This document shows, piece by piece, positions 14,578 to 22,314 of a stretch of DNA of 26,135 bases. A program made the translations under genes and the position numbers. Every line of letters begins with the position of its first letter. Positions within the stretch are counted from its first letter, which is position 1. Source of the stretch: a virus; the IMG/VR virus record IMGVR_UViG_3300030118_002095, positions 1 through 26,135 of that record, one strand, 5' to 3'. The notes beneath the pieces are model-generated. The model had not been told where the DNA came from, made no database searches, and saw only the letters and a program-made list of their open reading frames with translations.

Positions 14578-17289
14578 TTATCTACATGCATCATAAAAAG
14601 CATATGATTTTAATTGTCTTTCAGAGCCAGAAGATTGACATGTAATTATAGAAAAATTGTCTTGATCTATACAAGCACCTTTTATTAGGTTACACACAAA
14701 AGTATCTTCTAACCTATACACAGTGTCAGTTTTAAATTTATAAACGTTAGTAGGGCTGTCATATTCCCATTTAAAAAGTGCTAGAGAAGAATTAAATCCT
14801 CCACAAGGATGACTGTGACTCATTGCAAAACCAGTTGTAGGAGAAGTTAACTGAAAAGGGTAAAAGTTTTGATGACAAAAACATTTACTGTCGTTAACTG
14901 TAACGCAGAAACAGCAACCATCTCTTATACATATATTATTACAATGTTTTATACAGTAGTTAGAATCTCTACATATTTTTGCTAAACCTATTTTATAAGC
15001 ATTATTCTGAATAGAGCCTTGTATAAAGTGTTCATTACAACAATCTATCCATTGTAGATCACAAAAACCACAGCTACAATCTGATGAACCATGACTTAAA
15101 CCCCATCCTTTTCCATCACAGGTGTGTGCTCCACCAACCACACAAAAAGTAAATCCAAACAAATTATTTACTACGTCAACTCTTGCAGTTTGTCCAGATG
15201 TTCCTGGGGTAAATTGTAATACTGCAGCCCTGTTATCAGGATTACCATTTCCTCCTGGATACACTTCATAAGCTGTAGAACAACATGAAGGGTTAGCATG
15301 CCAACAACAAGCATCTACATAACAACATTGAAGTCTTCCCATAGCTGTTCCACAGCCACACATATAGTTCCATCGTGCAGTTGATCCATCTCTACATCTG
15401 GGGTAGAAGATACAGAAACCACATTCATCGCAACGATAGGCTATATTCATACCAGAGAAATAACCTGAACTCTCTCCACAGCTTGAAAATATAGCATTAA
15501 AATAATGCACACAGTTAGGTCTAGTTGATTTACCTGTGCTTGAATCAACACAATTATAAAACATAGAATTACATAATCTAATGTAACCATTTTCTCTATT
15601 ACTTGTACTACCTATATTTTGACCATACTGTTGGTGTGCAAACATCTTTTGATGATTATTCCACAAATCACATTGAGCAGCACCACAGTGTTGTGATGAC
15701 GTACAGCAAATTCCAGTGCATTGAGTACAAGCACAAGGAGAAGTTCCCCAACAAAGATGTATAAGTTCTCCACTACAGTTAGGTCTAAAAAATGGAGCAC
15801 AATTATTTTGGTTTCTTTGTACATATAAAAAACAATCATGCACAAGAGCAAAAGCCATTGAGTTATCTGAACTATTAGATTCAAAATTTTTACATTGTTT
15901 TGAGAAAGAAGTACAAATATACTCAGAACAAAATGCAGAACCTGTATACTGAACTATTTTTGCAAAAAATGCTTCATCGTTGTTACCATTACAGTACCTG
16001 TATTGATATATAAACCTACAAGGATCTCCTGCAAAATGGAGTGTGCCTGATCGACAAGGTACAGTAAAAGAAGCAAGTTTACGACAGCTATTACTACTAC
16101 CTGATAGGTAAGGAGCCATGTGCTGACCATTAAGGTTTGTTCCATTTAACGCACAAGGATTAAAAGCAGAAAAATGTTTAAAACCTGTCACTAAATGACA
16201 AGGAACATAAATCCAAACACACTCAGATTTTATACAATGATCACTACCATTATTTACAGTAGCCCCATTCATCCATTTTATAGAAGTAATCCTACATGTT
16301 TTTGTACCAAAAAAGTGATGGTAATGTCGTGTTAGCTCAAAAACAGGACCAATTCTTTGTGAGTTAACACCATTACTTAACTCATTACTTATAGTATCAG
16401 TAACTTCACATAGGCAAGTTATTGCACCTGTTACAGCACATATGTGCATTAGCCTTAATTTTTGACAGGCGTTTTCTCCAACTTTAGGAAGCATAGTAGC
16501 AAAGGTACTAAGGCAGTCAGTAGCATAACCATAAGTATTACTATTTCTATTACATAAACAAGAGGTGCACCAAGTTGAATCGTCTTCACAATATATACAT
16601 GCTGTACCTGTACAAGATATTCCTACGTGCTGACCAGTGCAAAGAAAACCTACTGCGCCCCCATGATAAAAAGATGTAAATGATCTGATATCTAAACTTG
16701 TTTCACCTGTAACACAACACTTTTGTACTGCCATAGGCTCGTAAGATTTTGATGTTGTATTGTACTTAGCAATTCCAGTAAAGACACAGTTACCTTTAAC
16801 AGCAAAAAAGTATTGACCTAAATCAGAGTCACCATGGCCTTTACATGTTAAATATGTAGCTTCAGTTGCAACTTGATCCATATCAGCCCTAGTAAATCCA
16901 GTAGGAAATGAATAGTTAGAATCTATAGCTAAATTTTCTAGGTTGGTTAAAGGTTTTTGAAAAGTCCAACCACCTTGGGCTGTTGAGTTATCATGTAAAG
17001 AAATTTGAATTGATTCAAAAGGTTTTATAAAATTATATAAATTACAACAGTGATCATGTAAAAGAACAGAGTTATTTGTGCTAAGATTTTTAATAGTATA
17101 AAGAGCAGAACCTTCGTCAAGTGTTGTAGCATTAGGTAAACAAACACAACCTGTTTGGTTAAAACATAAGGATAAGCTACTTGAGTTATCTGACGTAAGA
17201 CTAATTGTAGATCCATTACAAGTAATAGTCTCACCACCACTGGTTGCTCCACCGCCACTACTACCTGCAAATGTTGAATATGTACTCAT
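14578..17289 (-). CDS. Very cysteine-rich tail-fibre/appendage protein, 903 aa
   Basis: A 903-aa protein with about 82 cysteines by hand count (roughly 9%), many as CC, CxC or CxxC (CTSCLCN, CGFC, CDECGFC, CACTQCTGICC). Residues 20-115 resemble a beta-rich fibre module (SLCFNQTGCVCLPNATTLDEG ... GGWTFQKP), with Cys in strand positions where related modules usually have small or aliphatic residues. The rest is beta-prone with many Gly, Asn, Ser, Thr, His and aromatic residues, and repeated short blade-like units are suspected. No signal peptide, membrane helix or enzyme motif is seen. It has a good ribosome binding site (AAAGAGGAAA), follows a fibre-like gene and precedes the assembly chaperone, so it is probably the receptor-side tail fibre. 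Whether the Cys form disulfides or bind metal cannot be told from sequence. Confidence 0.7.
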   Translation of the reverse strand: MSTYSTFAGSSGGGATSGGETITCNGSTISLTSDNSSSLSLCFNQTGCVCLPNATTLDEGSALYTIKNLSTNNSVLLHDHCCNLYNFIKPFESIQISLHDNSTAQGGWTFQKPLTNLENLAIDSNYSFPTGFTRADMDQVATEATYLTCKGHGDSDLGQYFFAVKGNCVFTGIAKYNTTSKSYEPMAVQKCCVTGETSLDIRSFTSFYHGGAVGFLCTGQHVGISCTGTACIYCEDDSTWCTSCLCNRNSNTYGYATDCLSTFATMLPKVGENACQKLRLMHICAVTGAITCLCEVTDTISNELSNGVNSQRIGPVFELTRHYHHFFGTKTCRITSIKWMNGATVNNGSDHCIKSECVWIYVPCHLVTGFKHFSAFNPCALNGTNLNGQHMAPYLSGSSNSCRKLASFTVPCRSGTLHFAGDPCRFIYQYRYCNGNNDEAFFAKIVQYTGSAFCSEYICTSFSKQCKNFESNSSDNSMAFALVHDCFLYVQRNQNNCAPFFRPNCSGELIHLCWGTSPCACTQCTGICCTSSQHCGAAQCDLWNNHQKMFAHQQYGQNIGSTSNRENGYIRLCNSMFYNCVDSSTGKSTRPNCVHYFNAIFSSCGESSGYFSGMNIAYRCDECGFCIFYPRCRDGSTARWNYMCGCGTAMGRLQCCYVDACCWHANPSCCSTAYEVYPGGNGNPDNRAAVLQFTPGTSGQTARVDVVNNLFGFTFCVVGGAHTCDGKGWGLSHGSSDCSCGFCDLQWIDCCNEHFIQGSIQNNAYKIGLAKICRDSNYCIKHCNNICIRDGCCFCVTVNDSKCFCHQNFYPFQLTSPTTGFAMSHSHPCGGFNSSLALFKWEYDSPTNVYKFKTDTVYRLEDTFVCNLIKGACIDQDNFSIITCQSSGSERQLKSYAFYDACR

Positions 17290-17301
17290 TCTATTTCCTC
17301 T

Positions 17302-17868
17302 TTACTGTGATATAGCCCAACCAACAGTGGCATTAACGTATTGTAATTGAAAAGCTGCAAAAGCAGTATCTATTGTCATATCCTCTGCAAGACTTTGGAT
17401 TTTATGTCCATTACGTCCTATAATATTATTTGCATTTCCACCCATCTCAGATATAGCTATTGTGTCTCCTGCACTCGCACTAGAAGGAAGTGTAAGGGTA
17501 AGAGCAGAACCATTTAAAAAGTATCTGTTGTCTTTAGAGGCAGTTGTATTTCCTGTGATTACGTTAGGTGTAAGTTCTTGTTGTTTTGTATTCATTTGTG
17601 TTTGAATCGCAGAGGTTACACCCCCTACAAAATTTAACTCAGCAGCAGAAGCAGTAACTCCTGTTCCACCTATCTGTAGTGTAGTAGAAGCATTTACTGT
17701 AGGAGCAGCTACTGTACCTGTAGCTGTAATTGCAGCAGCACCTACTGTTCCTGTGAATGTAGGACTTGCTAGTGGTGCTGCACCAGATACCTCTGCGACT
17801 GCTATTGCACCATCTGCAAGCTCACCACCTGTAGCAACTAAGTCTGCTAATACTCTAGCCTGAGTCAT
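17302..17868 (-). CDS. Short tail-fibre-like protein, 188 aa
   Basis: A 188-aa, cysteine-free, low-charge protein built from marine-phage fibre modules: APLASPTFTGTV (30-41), the ASAAELNFVGGVTSAIQTQM block (73-92), and a C-terminal beta domain (about 100-188) with LTLTLPSSASAGDTIAI, NIIGRNGHKIQ and a closing YVNATVGWAIS. The first two modules reappear in the C-terminal part of the 826-aa fibre, so the genes share a domain stock. It lies between the two cysteine-rich genes with 11- and 12-base gaps and a GGGGAGA ribosome binding site. Likely a fibre subunit or an adaptor holding the cysteine-rich proteins to the tail; the exact role is inferred from position. Confidence 0.68.
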   Translation of the reverse strand: MTQARVLADLVATGGELADGAIAVAEVSGAAPLASPTFTGTVGAAAITATGTVAAPTVNASTTLQIGGTGVTASAAELNFVGGVTSAIQTQMNTKQQELTPNVITGNTTASKDNRYFLNGSALTLTLPSSASAGDTIAISEMGGNANNIIGRNGHKIQSLAEDMTIDTAFAAFQLQYVNATVGWAISQ

Positions 17869-17879
17869 CTAATTCTCCC

Positions 17880-19469
17880 CTAAATAAAACAACAGTTGTG
17901 ACAAGCAAATGGTTCTAGCTTGTACAAATCAACTATTATACATTGACTAGAAACACCTGAAAAAGCATTTACACCTACTTCAACATAATGATCTGTTCCA
18001 ATTACACCACCTGCTCTATATTTGTTTTTACAAGTACGTAGACCACCCTGCATTTGTCGAGTATAGTAATAAGGGTAGATATACTTTGCCCCACCTCTTT
18101 CTATGTCTGCTTTAGAGCAATTATGGCTAGGACCAAGAGCAACTAGTACGTCACCTTGATTGTTAAACCAGTTATTCTTATTTCCACTATTTGAGTTTAC
18201 TCTGTAAATACCATTAACTTGTAAACTGTAGCTTCCATTTTCATTTGTTGTCGTGTTTAAATCACCATCTCTATCACAAGTCGTTGCAGAGTTAAATGTA
18301 CCACTAAAACAATTAGAACAAACTACTTCGTTTCTACCCACACCTAAAGAGCAATAACCAAAATTTGGACCAAGAAAACCTGCATGTATTTCTACTTGTC
18401 TGTGACCACTACATCCCTGTGAGGAACTATGACTACAGTGACAAGCCATTTGTTGTGCATAACCACTAAATCCCATAGGAGCAACAACTTGACCTTTAGG
18501 TGGTAACTCTGCAAAGTATGTAAAACCACAACAATCTATATAGCCCTGATTCCAATCAACAAAAACACTAGTCTTACATCCAAGATTATGACAACATTGG
18601 TGATTAGTATTACTACAATGACAGACTAAATTTGGTTCGTTAGCTGCTGCAGTTAATACATTAAAAACATCTCTCCTCATCCCATAGACTCTTCCACAAT
18701 CTCCACCACCTGTTGATCCTTCACCTATCATTTGCACAGTACAGGCTGTTACTTGAGGCATATAGAAAAATTGTTTTATATTCTGAGATCCTTGAGGAGC
18801 AAAGGCATTATAATTAGTACCACATTGACAACAACGTTCTTTTATTTTTGTAAACTGCATACACCCACAGTCTCGTTGAAAAAAGTACCAATTATGGCCT
18901 GGAGTTCCTGTATACATTAAATGATGTCTACACTCTCCTACACTTTCTAAACATTTAAATTCACTAGAGTCAGTAAATTGAACCCTGTTAGTACAAAAAC
19001 AACCTGTGTCTGCATCGTAATGAAAAGCACTCATACAGTTGTTGCTGCCACCTCTTCCTGCCATAAGAATATTATCACACTCATCACTTGTAATAACTTC
19101 TATATTTAGATAATTACCACTACAACTTGTACAATTCCAAACATTGTGGTGACAACAACTGTGTCTGTGTACTGTGTGATTCGTTGTGTCAATACAGTAA
19201 ACACCTATATTAATACAGCAAAGGTTAGCATCCTCCCAATCATGTACAACAGCAAACCTGTTATTTCCCATGTCAACTACATGAGACTCACCTACTTGAT
19301 TGTCATTGTTATAAACGTTACCAACACAATCACAAAGAGTGTTACAAAGATTATACTGTAGATTTGTCCAAGGATAAGGAGCTAGTACACCCCAAGCAGT
19401 TCTGTTTGGATCTGCTACTGCTGTAGTTCCACCAGAACTAGTAGGAGTAGGAAAGACTGTAATACCCAT
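17880..19469 (-). CDS. Cysteine- and histidine-rich fibre-region protein, 529 aa
   Basis: A 529-aa protein with about 43 cysteines by hand count (8%) and many His, often together: HRHSCCHHNVWNCTSCSGN, VCHCSNTNHQCCHNLGC and MACHCSHSSSQGCSGH. The first 40 residues (VFPTPTSSGGTTAVADP) are Cys-free and could be a tail-attachment segment. The remainder is beta-prone, with recurring SHVV, RFAVVHD and YLNIEV strands suggestive of a propeller or solenoid. The C-terminus ends ACHNCCFI. No enzyme motif or signal peptide is visible. Its start shares one base with the 116-aa gene's stop (TAATG). It probably forms a second fibre or tip protein related in composition, though not clearly in sequence, to the 903-aa protein. 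Confidence 0.65.
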   Translation of the reverse strand: MGITVFPTPTSSGGTTAVADPNRTAWGVLAPYPWTNLQYNLCNTLCDCVGNVYNNDNQVGESHVVDMGNNRFAVVHDWEDANLCCINIGVYCIDTTNHTVHRHSCCHHNVWNCTSCSGNYLNIEVITSDECDNILMAGRGGSNNCMSAFHYDADTGCFCTNRVQFTDSSEFKCLESVGECRHHLMYTGTPGHNWYFFQRDCGCMQFTKIKERCCQCGTNYNAFAPQGSQNIKQFFYMPQVTACTVQMIGEGSTGGGDCGRVYGMRRDVFNVLTAAANEPNLVCHCSNTNHQCCHNLGCKTSVFVDWNQGYIDCCGFTYFAELPPKGQVVAPMGFSGYAQQMACHCSHSSSQGCSGHRQVEIHAGFLGPNFGYCSLGVGRNEVVCSNCFSGTFNSATTCDRDGDLNTTTNENGSYSLQVNGIYRVNSNSGNKNNWFNNQGDVLVALGPSHNCSKADIERGGAKYIYPYYYTRQMQGGLRTCKNKYRAGGVIGTDHYVEVGVNAFSGVSSQCIIVDLYKLEPFACHNCCFI

Positions 19470-19819
19470 TATTCTGTAGCTCCTGATATTTGAATTGTTA
19501 CTTTACTAGCAGTCGTAGTGCTTGCTTGAATAGTATCATTTGTATCTGAAAGAATTATTCCTGGAACAGGAAACTCAATTATAATTGTCGTATCTGCAGC
19601 CACACTTGTTTTATAAAACTGATTTGTAGCAGCAGCAGTTCCTACTGATCCACTATTATCTGGTACGTTGTGTAACGCCACAGTCTCAGCAGTAGTATTA
19701 GTGTTATGTATTACAATACTACGAATGTAAGATGTTTTAGAGCTAGGGTTTGTATACACTGCTCCTACACTACTAGCTATCGTAGTAATTGGTGTTAATT
19801 GTGAGTATGCAAAAGCCAT
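19469..19819 (-). CDS. Small beta-rich virion structural protein, 116 aa
   Basis: A 116-aa protein predicted to be mostly beta strand: ITTIASSVGAVYTNP, YIRSIVIHNTN, ETVALHNVPDNSG and IIIEFPVPGIILSD, ending KVTIQISG. I recall proteins of this pattern next to tail-fibre genes in marine phages, where they are annotated only as structural. It has no cysteine, in contrast with the gene it overlaps by one base. AGGAT lies upstream of the ATG, and the gap to the 826-aa fibre gene is 14 bases. It may be a fibre connector or a small trimeric baseplate protein. Confidence 0.6.
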   Translation of the reverse strand: MAFAYSQLTPITTIASSVGAVYTNPSSKTSYIRSIVIHNTNTTAETVALHNVPDNSGSVGTAAATNQFYKTSVAADTTIIIEFPVPGIILSDTNDTIQASTTTASKVTIQISGATE

Positions 19820-19833
19820 GTCAATATCCTATT

Positions 19834-22314
19834 TTATAGTAAGAAAGATTTTCTCAATTCAGTTTCTGTTGTAACAGATACAGAGTTTACAGTTAAATCA
19901 GTTGTAGCATTAACAGTAGGAGCAGTTACAGTTCCAGTAAATGTAGGACTAGCAAGTGCTGCCTTTGTATCTATTTGAGTTTGTATATTTGATGTAACCC
20001 CATCAACAAAATTTAATTCTGCAGTAGTAGCTGTCACACCATCAAGTATATTAAGTTCAGCAGCAGTTGCAGTAACACCATCTAAAATGTTAAGCTCAGA
20101 AGCAGTAGCTGTTACACCATCTAAAATGTTTAGCTCTGCTGCTGTTGAAGTAATACCTAGATTAGTTATTGCTGTTGCTGCACTATCTAAATCAGATAGG
20201 TTATTTGATTCTAGTAAGTATCTAGCATCAGACTGTGTTTGTGATAAATGGTCAGCTAGAGTAAATGTGCCATAAGCTACAATATCTACGATGTCTCCAA
20301 CAGTAGCTCCAGATGCAAGTACTATACTAGTTCCTGATGTAGCTGTAAAGTCTGTCCCATTTTTTAATTTCAAACCATTTAGATAGACATCTACAAAGCC
20401 AGAATCGTATGTAGCTGCAAACGTTGTTTGACCTGCAGTGGCTGTGTAAGTGTTACGATCTGAAGTTCCATTTACAGATGAACCTGCAGCAGTAAATCCA
20501 GAAGAACCAAAAACCTGCATAGAATTTGTGGTACTATTAAAATAGAGAGCACCTATAACCAAGGCATCTCCATCGTTGTCTGTTGAGGGTGCTGAAGACT
20601 TAGCACCAAGATATCTATCATCAAACGAATCAAAACTGGCGGCTGCAGAGGTTGCACTAGAAGCTGCTGCTGTTGCACTACTTGCGGCTGCAGTGGCACT
20701 TGAGGCAGCAGCAGTGGCAGAACTAGCAGCAGCAGATGCTGAGGTAGAAGCTGCAGTAGCTGAACCAAGTATGCCATCTACATATGTTTTTGTTGTAAGA
20801 TCAGCATTAGCACTAGGAGTATACGTAGCAGTAATCTTGTTACTACCTACTGCCAATGCACCTGTTAATGTACCACCTGCTAATGGTAAGAATGTAGTAT
20901 CAGTATAATTCTTTGTTGCAGCATCTTGTGCAGCACTAGGATCACCTAGTCCTGTAATCTTAGCTGTACCCATAGCTATAGCACCAGACATTGTACCACC
21001 TGCTAGTGGTAGCTTGGTAGCTATACTATTTGTAATAGTCGTAGAAAAATCTGCGTCATCACCTAACGCAGCAGCAAGTTCGTTAAGGGTGTTTAGTGTT
21101 CCAGGTGCTGAGTCTACAAGTCCTGCTACTTCTGTATCTACATATAATTTAGTTGCTGCGTCTAAATCAGAACTAGGTGCTGTAAGGTTTGTAATGGTTG
21201 CAGATGTACCTGCATTCATGTTTAAGTTACCATTAACTGTAACATTGGTAAACGTTGATGTACCTGAACCTGCAGTTACGTTACCTGTTACATCCCCTGT
21301 TACATCACCAGTAACATCACCTGTTACATTACCTGTAACGTTACCTGTAATGTCTCCAACAAAGTTTGAGCTTGCTGTAACTGTTGTACCTGTTACGGCT
21401 GCAGGTGTGCTACCCCCAATAACAGTACCATCAATAGCACCACCATTAATATCAACAGTCGCCAGTGTCGCCTGACCAGATGTAGAAACAGTTGTAAAGC
21501 TAGCTGCCGCAGCACTAGAAGCCCCAATTGTTGTGCCATCCATAGCACCGCCATTAATATCCACCGTAGCATGTGTTGACGTTCCTGTACTTGTTAAGTC
21601 TGTAAATGTACCTGCACCTGCAGAAGATCCACCAATAGTAACACCGTCTATTGCTCCACCATTAATATCTGCAGTTGTTATGGTAGTTGTGCCTGAAGCT
21701 GTAAGATCTGTGAATGTACCTGCTGCAGGAGTAGAACCACCAATCGTGGTGTTATCCATAGCTCCTGAGTTAATGTCAGCAGAGGTAATAGTTGCTGTGC
21801 CTGTAAGAGCAGACGTACCTGTAACAGCAAAAGTGCCACCTACAGTAGCATTACTAGAAGCAGCTAATGTTGTAAAACTACCTGCTGCAGCAGTGCTTCC
21901 ACCTATTACTGTATTATCAATTGTACCACCACTAATAACAACAGAGTCAATGTAACCTATACCATCGATGTATAAGTCTTTAAATTCTAAACTAGATGTA
22001 CCAATGTCTATATCACTATCAGTTACAGGAACAATAGCACCATCTTGTATTCTAAGTTGTTCTACTGCTGAAGATGATACCTCAGTAAAAAAACCTATGC
22101 GGTTGTTACTAGTATCTATTACAACTTTGTTAAGGGCATCAGCATCACCTATGAGAGGTACATAACCCCCTTCACCTGTACTGCCATCATGTTTGTGTCC
22201 AGTTGATGCAGCAAAGGCATCACGGATAGCATTGTACTCTGCATTTACTGGTGCAGCTTTAATGACTGCATTAGCAATAATGTCAGCTACTGATTGTCTT
22301 GTATAACCTGCCAT
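19834..22314 (-). CDS. Repeat-built tail fibre, 826 aa
   Basis: A long, cysteine-free fibre assembled from modules. The start (AGYTRQSVADIIANAVIKA, residues 2-20) and HKHDGSTGEGGYVP (38-51) look like the tail-attachment end. Next come 36-residue repeats with DINGGAIDG..IGGS (about 130-315), a tetrapeptide G(D/N)VT run (about 320-345), and LPLAGGT(M/L)(S/T)GA repeats. An Ala/Ser heptad-like stretch follows (about 520-560), then FDDRYLGAKSSAPSTDNDGD, a DVYLNGLKLKNGTDF module, and four TAAELNILDGVTA copies near the end. Such modules form trimeric beta or coiled-coil shafts. It begins directly after the nozzle gene's stop. The C-terminus (TELRKSFLL) has no receptor domain, so it probably serves as a stalk on which the downstream fibre proteins act. 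Confidence 0.82.
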   Translation of the reverse strand: MAGYTRQSVADIIANAVIKAAPVNAEYNAIRDAFAASTGHKHDGSTGEGGYVPLIGDADALNKVVIDTSNNRIGFFTEVSSSAVEQLRIQDGAIVPVTDSDIDIGTSSLEFKDLYIDGIGYIDSVVISGGTIDNTVIGGSTAAAGSFTTLAASSNATVGGTFAVTGTSALTGTATITSADINSGAMDNTTIGGSTPAAGTFTDLTASGTTTITTADINGGAIDGVTIGGSSAGAGTFTDLTSTGTSTHATVDINGGAMDGTTIGASSAAAASFTTVSTSGQATLATVDINGGAIDGTVIGGSTPAAVTGTTVTASSNFVGDITGNVTGNVTGDVTGDVTGDVTGNVTAGSGTSTFTNVTVNGNLNMNAGTSATITNLTAPSSDLDAATKLYVDTEVAGLVDSAPGTLNTLNELAAALGDDADFSTTITNSIATKLPLAGGTMSGAIAMGTAKITGLGDPSAAQDAATKNYTDTTFLPLAGGTLTGALAVGSNKITATYTPSANADLTTKTYVDGILGSATAASTSASAAASSATAAASSATAAASSATAAASSATSAAASFDSFDDRYLGAKSSAPSTDNDGDALVIGALYFNSTTNSMQVFGSSGFTAAGSSVNGTSDRNTYTATAGQTTFAATYDSGFVDVYLNGLKLKNGTDFTATSGTSIVLASGATVGDIVDIVAYGTFTLADHLSQTQSDARYLLESNNLSDLDSAATAITNLGITSTAAELNILDGVTATASELNILDGVTATAAELNILDGVTATTAELNFVDGVTSNIQTQIDTKAALASPTFTGTVTAPTVNATTDLTVNSVSVTTETELRKSFLL
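19990..20152 (-). repeat. 39-bp coding repeat (TAAELNILDGVTA), about four copies
   Basis: Four near-tandem copies of a 13-residue unit; matching bases such as those at 20072 and 20111 are 39 apart. A fifth, diverged copy of this unit occurs in the 188-aa fibre-like gene near 17620. Confidence 0.85.
20641..20760 (-). repeat. Ala/Ser heptad-like repeat (ATAAASS), 21-bp period
   Basis: Several ATAAASS units in a row form a low-complexity Ala/Ser segment, typical of helical coiled stretches in phage fibre shafts. Confidence 0.75.
21275..21358 (-). repeat. 12-bp tandem coding repeat (G-D/N-V-T), seven copies
   Basis: Seven consecutive 12-base units encode GDVT/GNVT/GDIT. Units differ mainly at third positions, so selection acts on the peptide. 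Confidence 0.85.
21400..21900 (-). repeat. 108-bp coding repeat (36-aa fibre unit), about four copies
   Basis: The DINGGAIDG core recurs with its TTAAT bases at 21446, 21554, 21662 and 21770, exactly 108 apart. The next copy (near 21932) is displaced by a further 54 bases, indicating an insertion of half a unit. Confidence 0.8.

Noticed and set aside
14578-19469. Diversity-generating retroelement target or reassigned Cys codons to explain the cysteine-rich genes
   Set aside because: No reverse transcriptase or template repeat is visible, and other genes in the window use TGT/TGC sparingly at normal positions, so standard Cys decoding is the simplest reading.
19990-21900. Regular DNA repeats considered as a CRISPR array
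   Set aside because: Repeats are in frame, encode conserved fibre peptides and have no unique spacers of constant length.
20576-22165. Several plus-strand open frames rich in Ala, Val and Pro
   Set aside because: They lie antisense to the repeat-built fibre gene and mirror its repeats; no ribosome binding sites or family motifs. Shadow frames.
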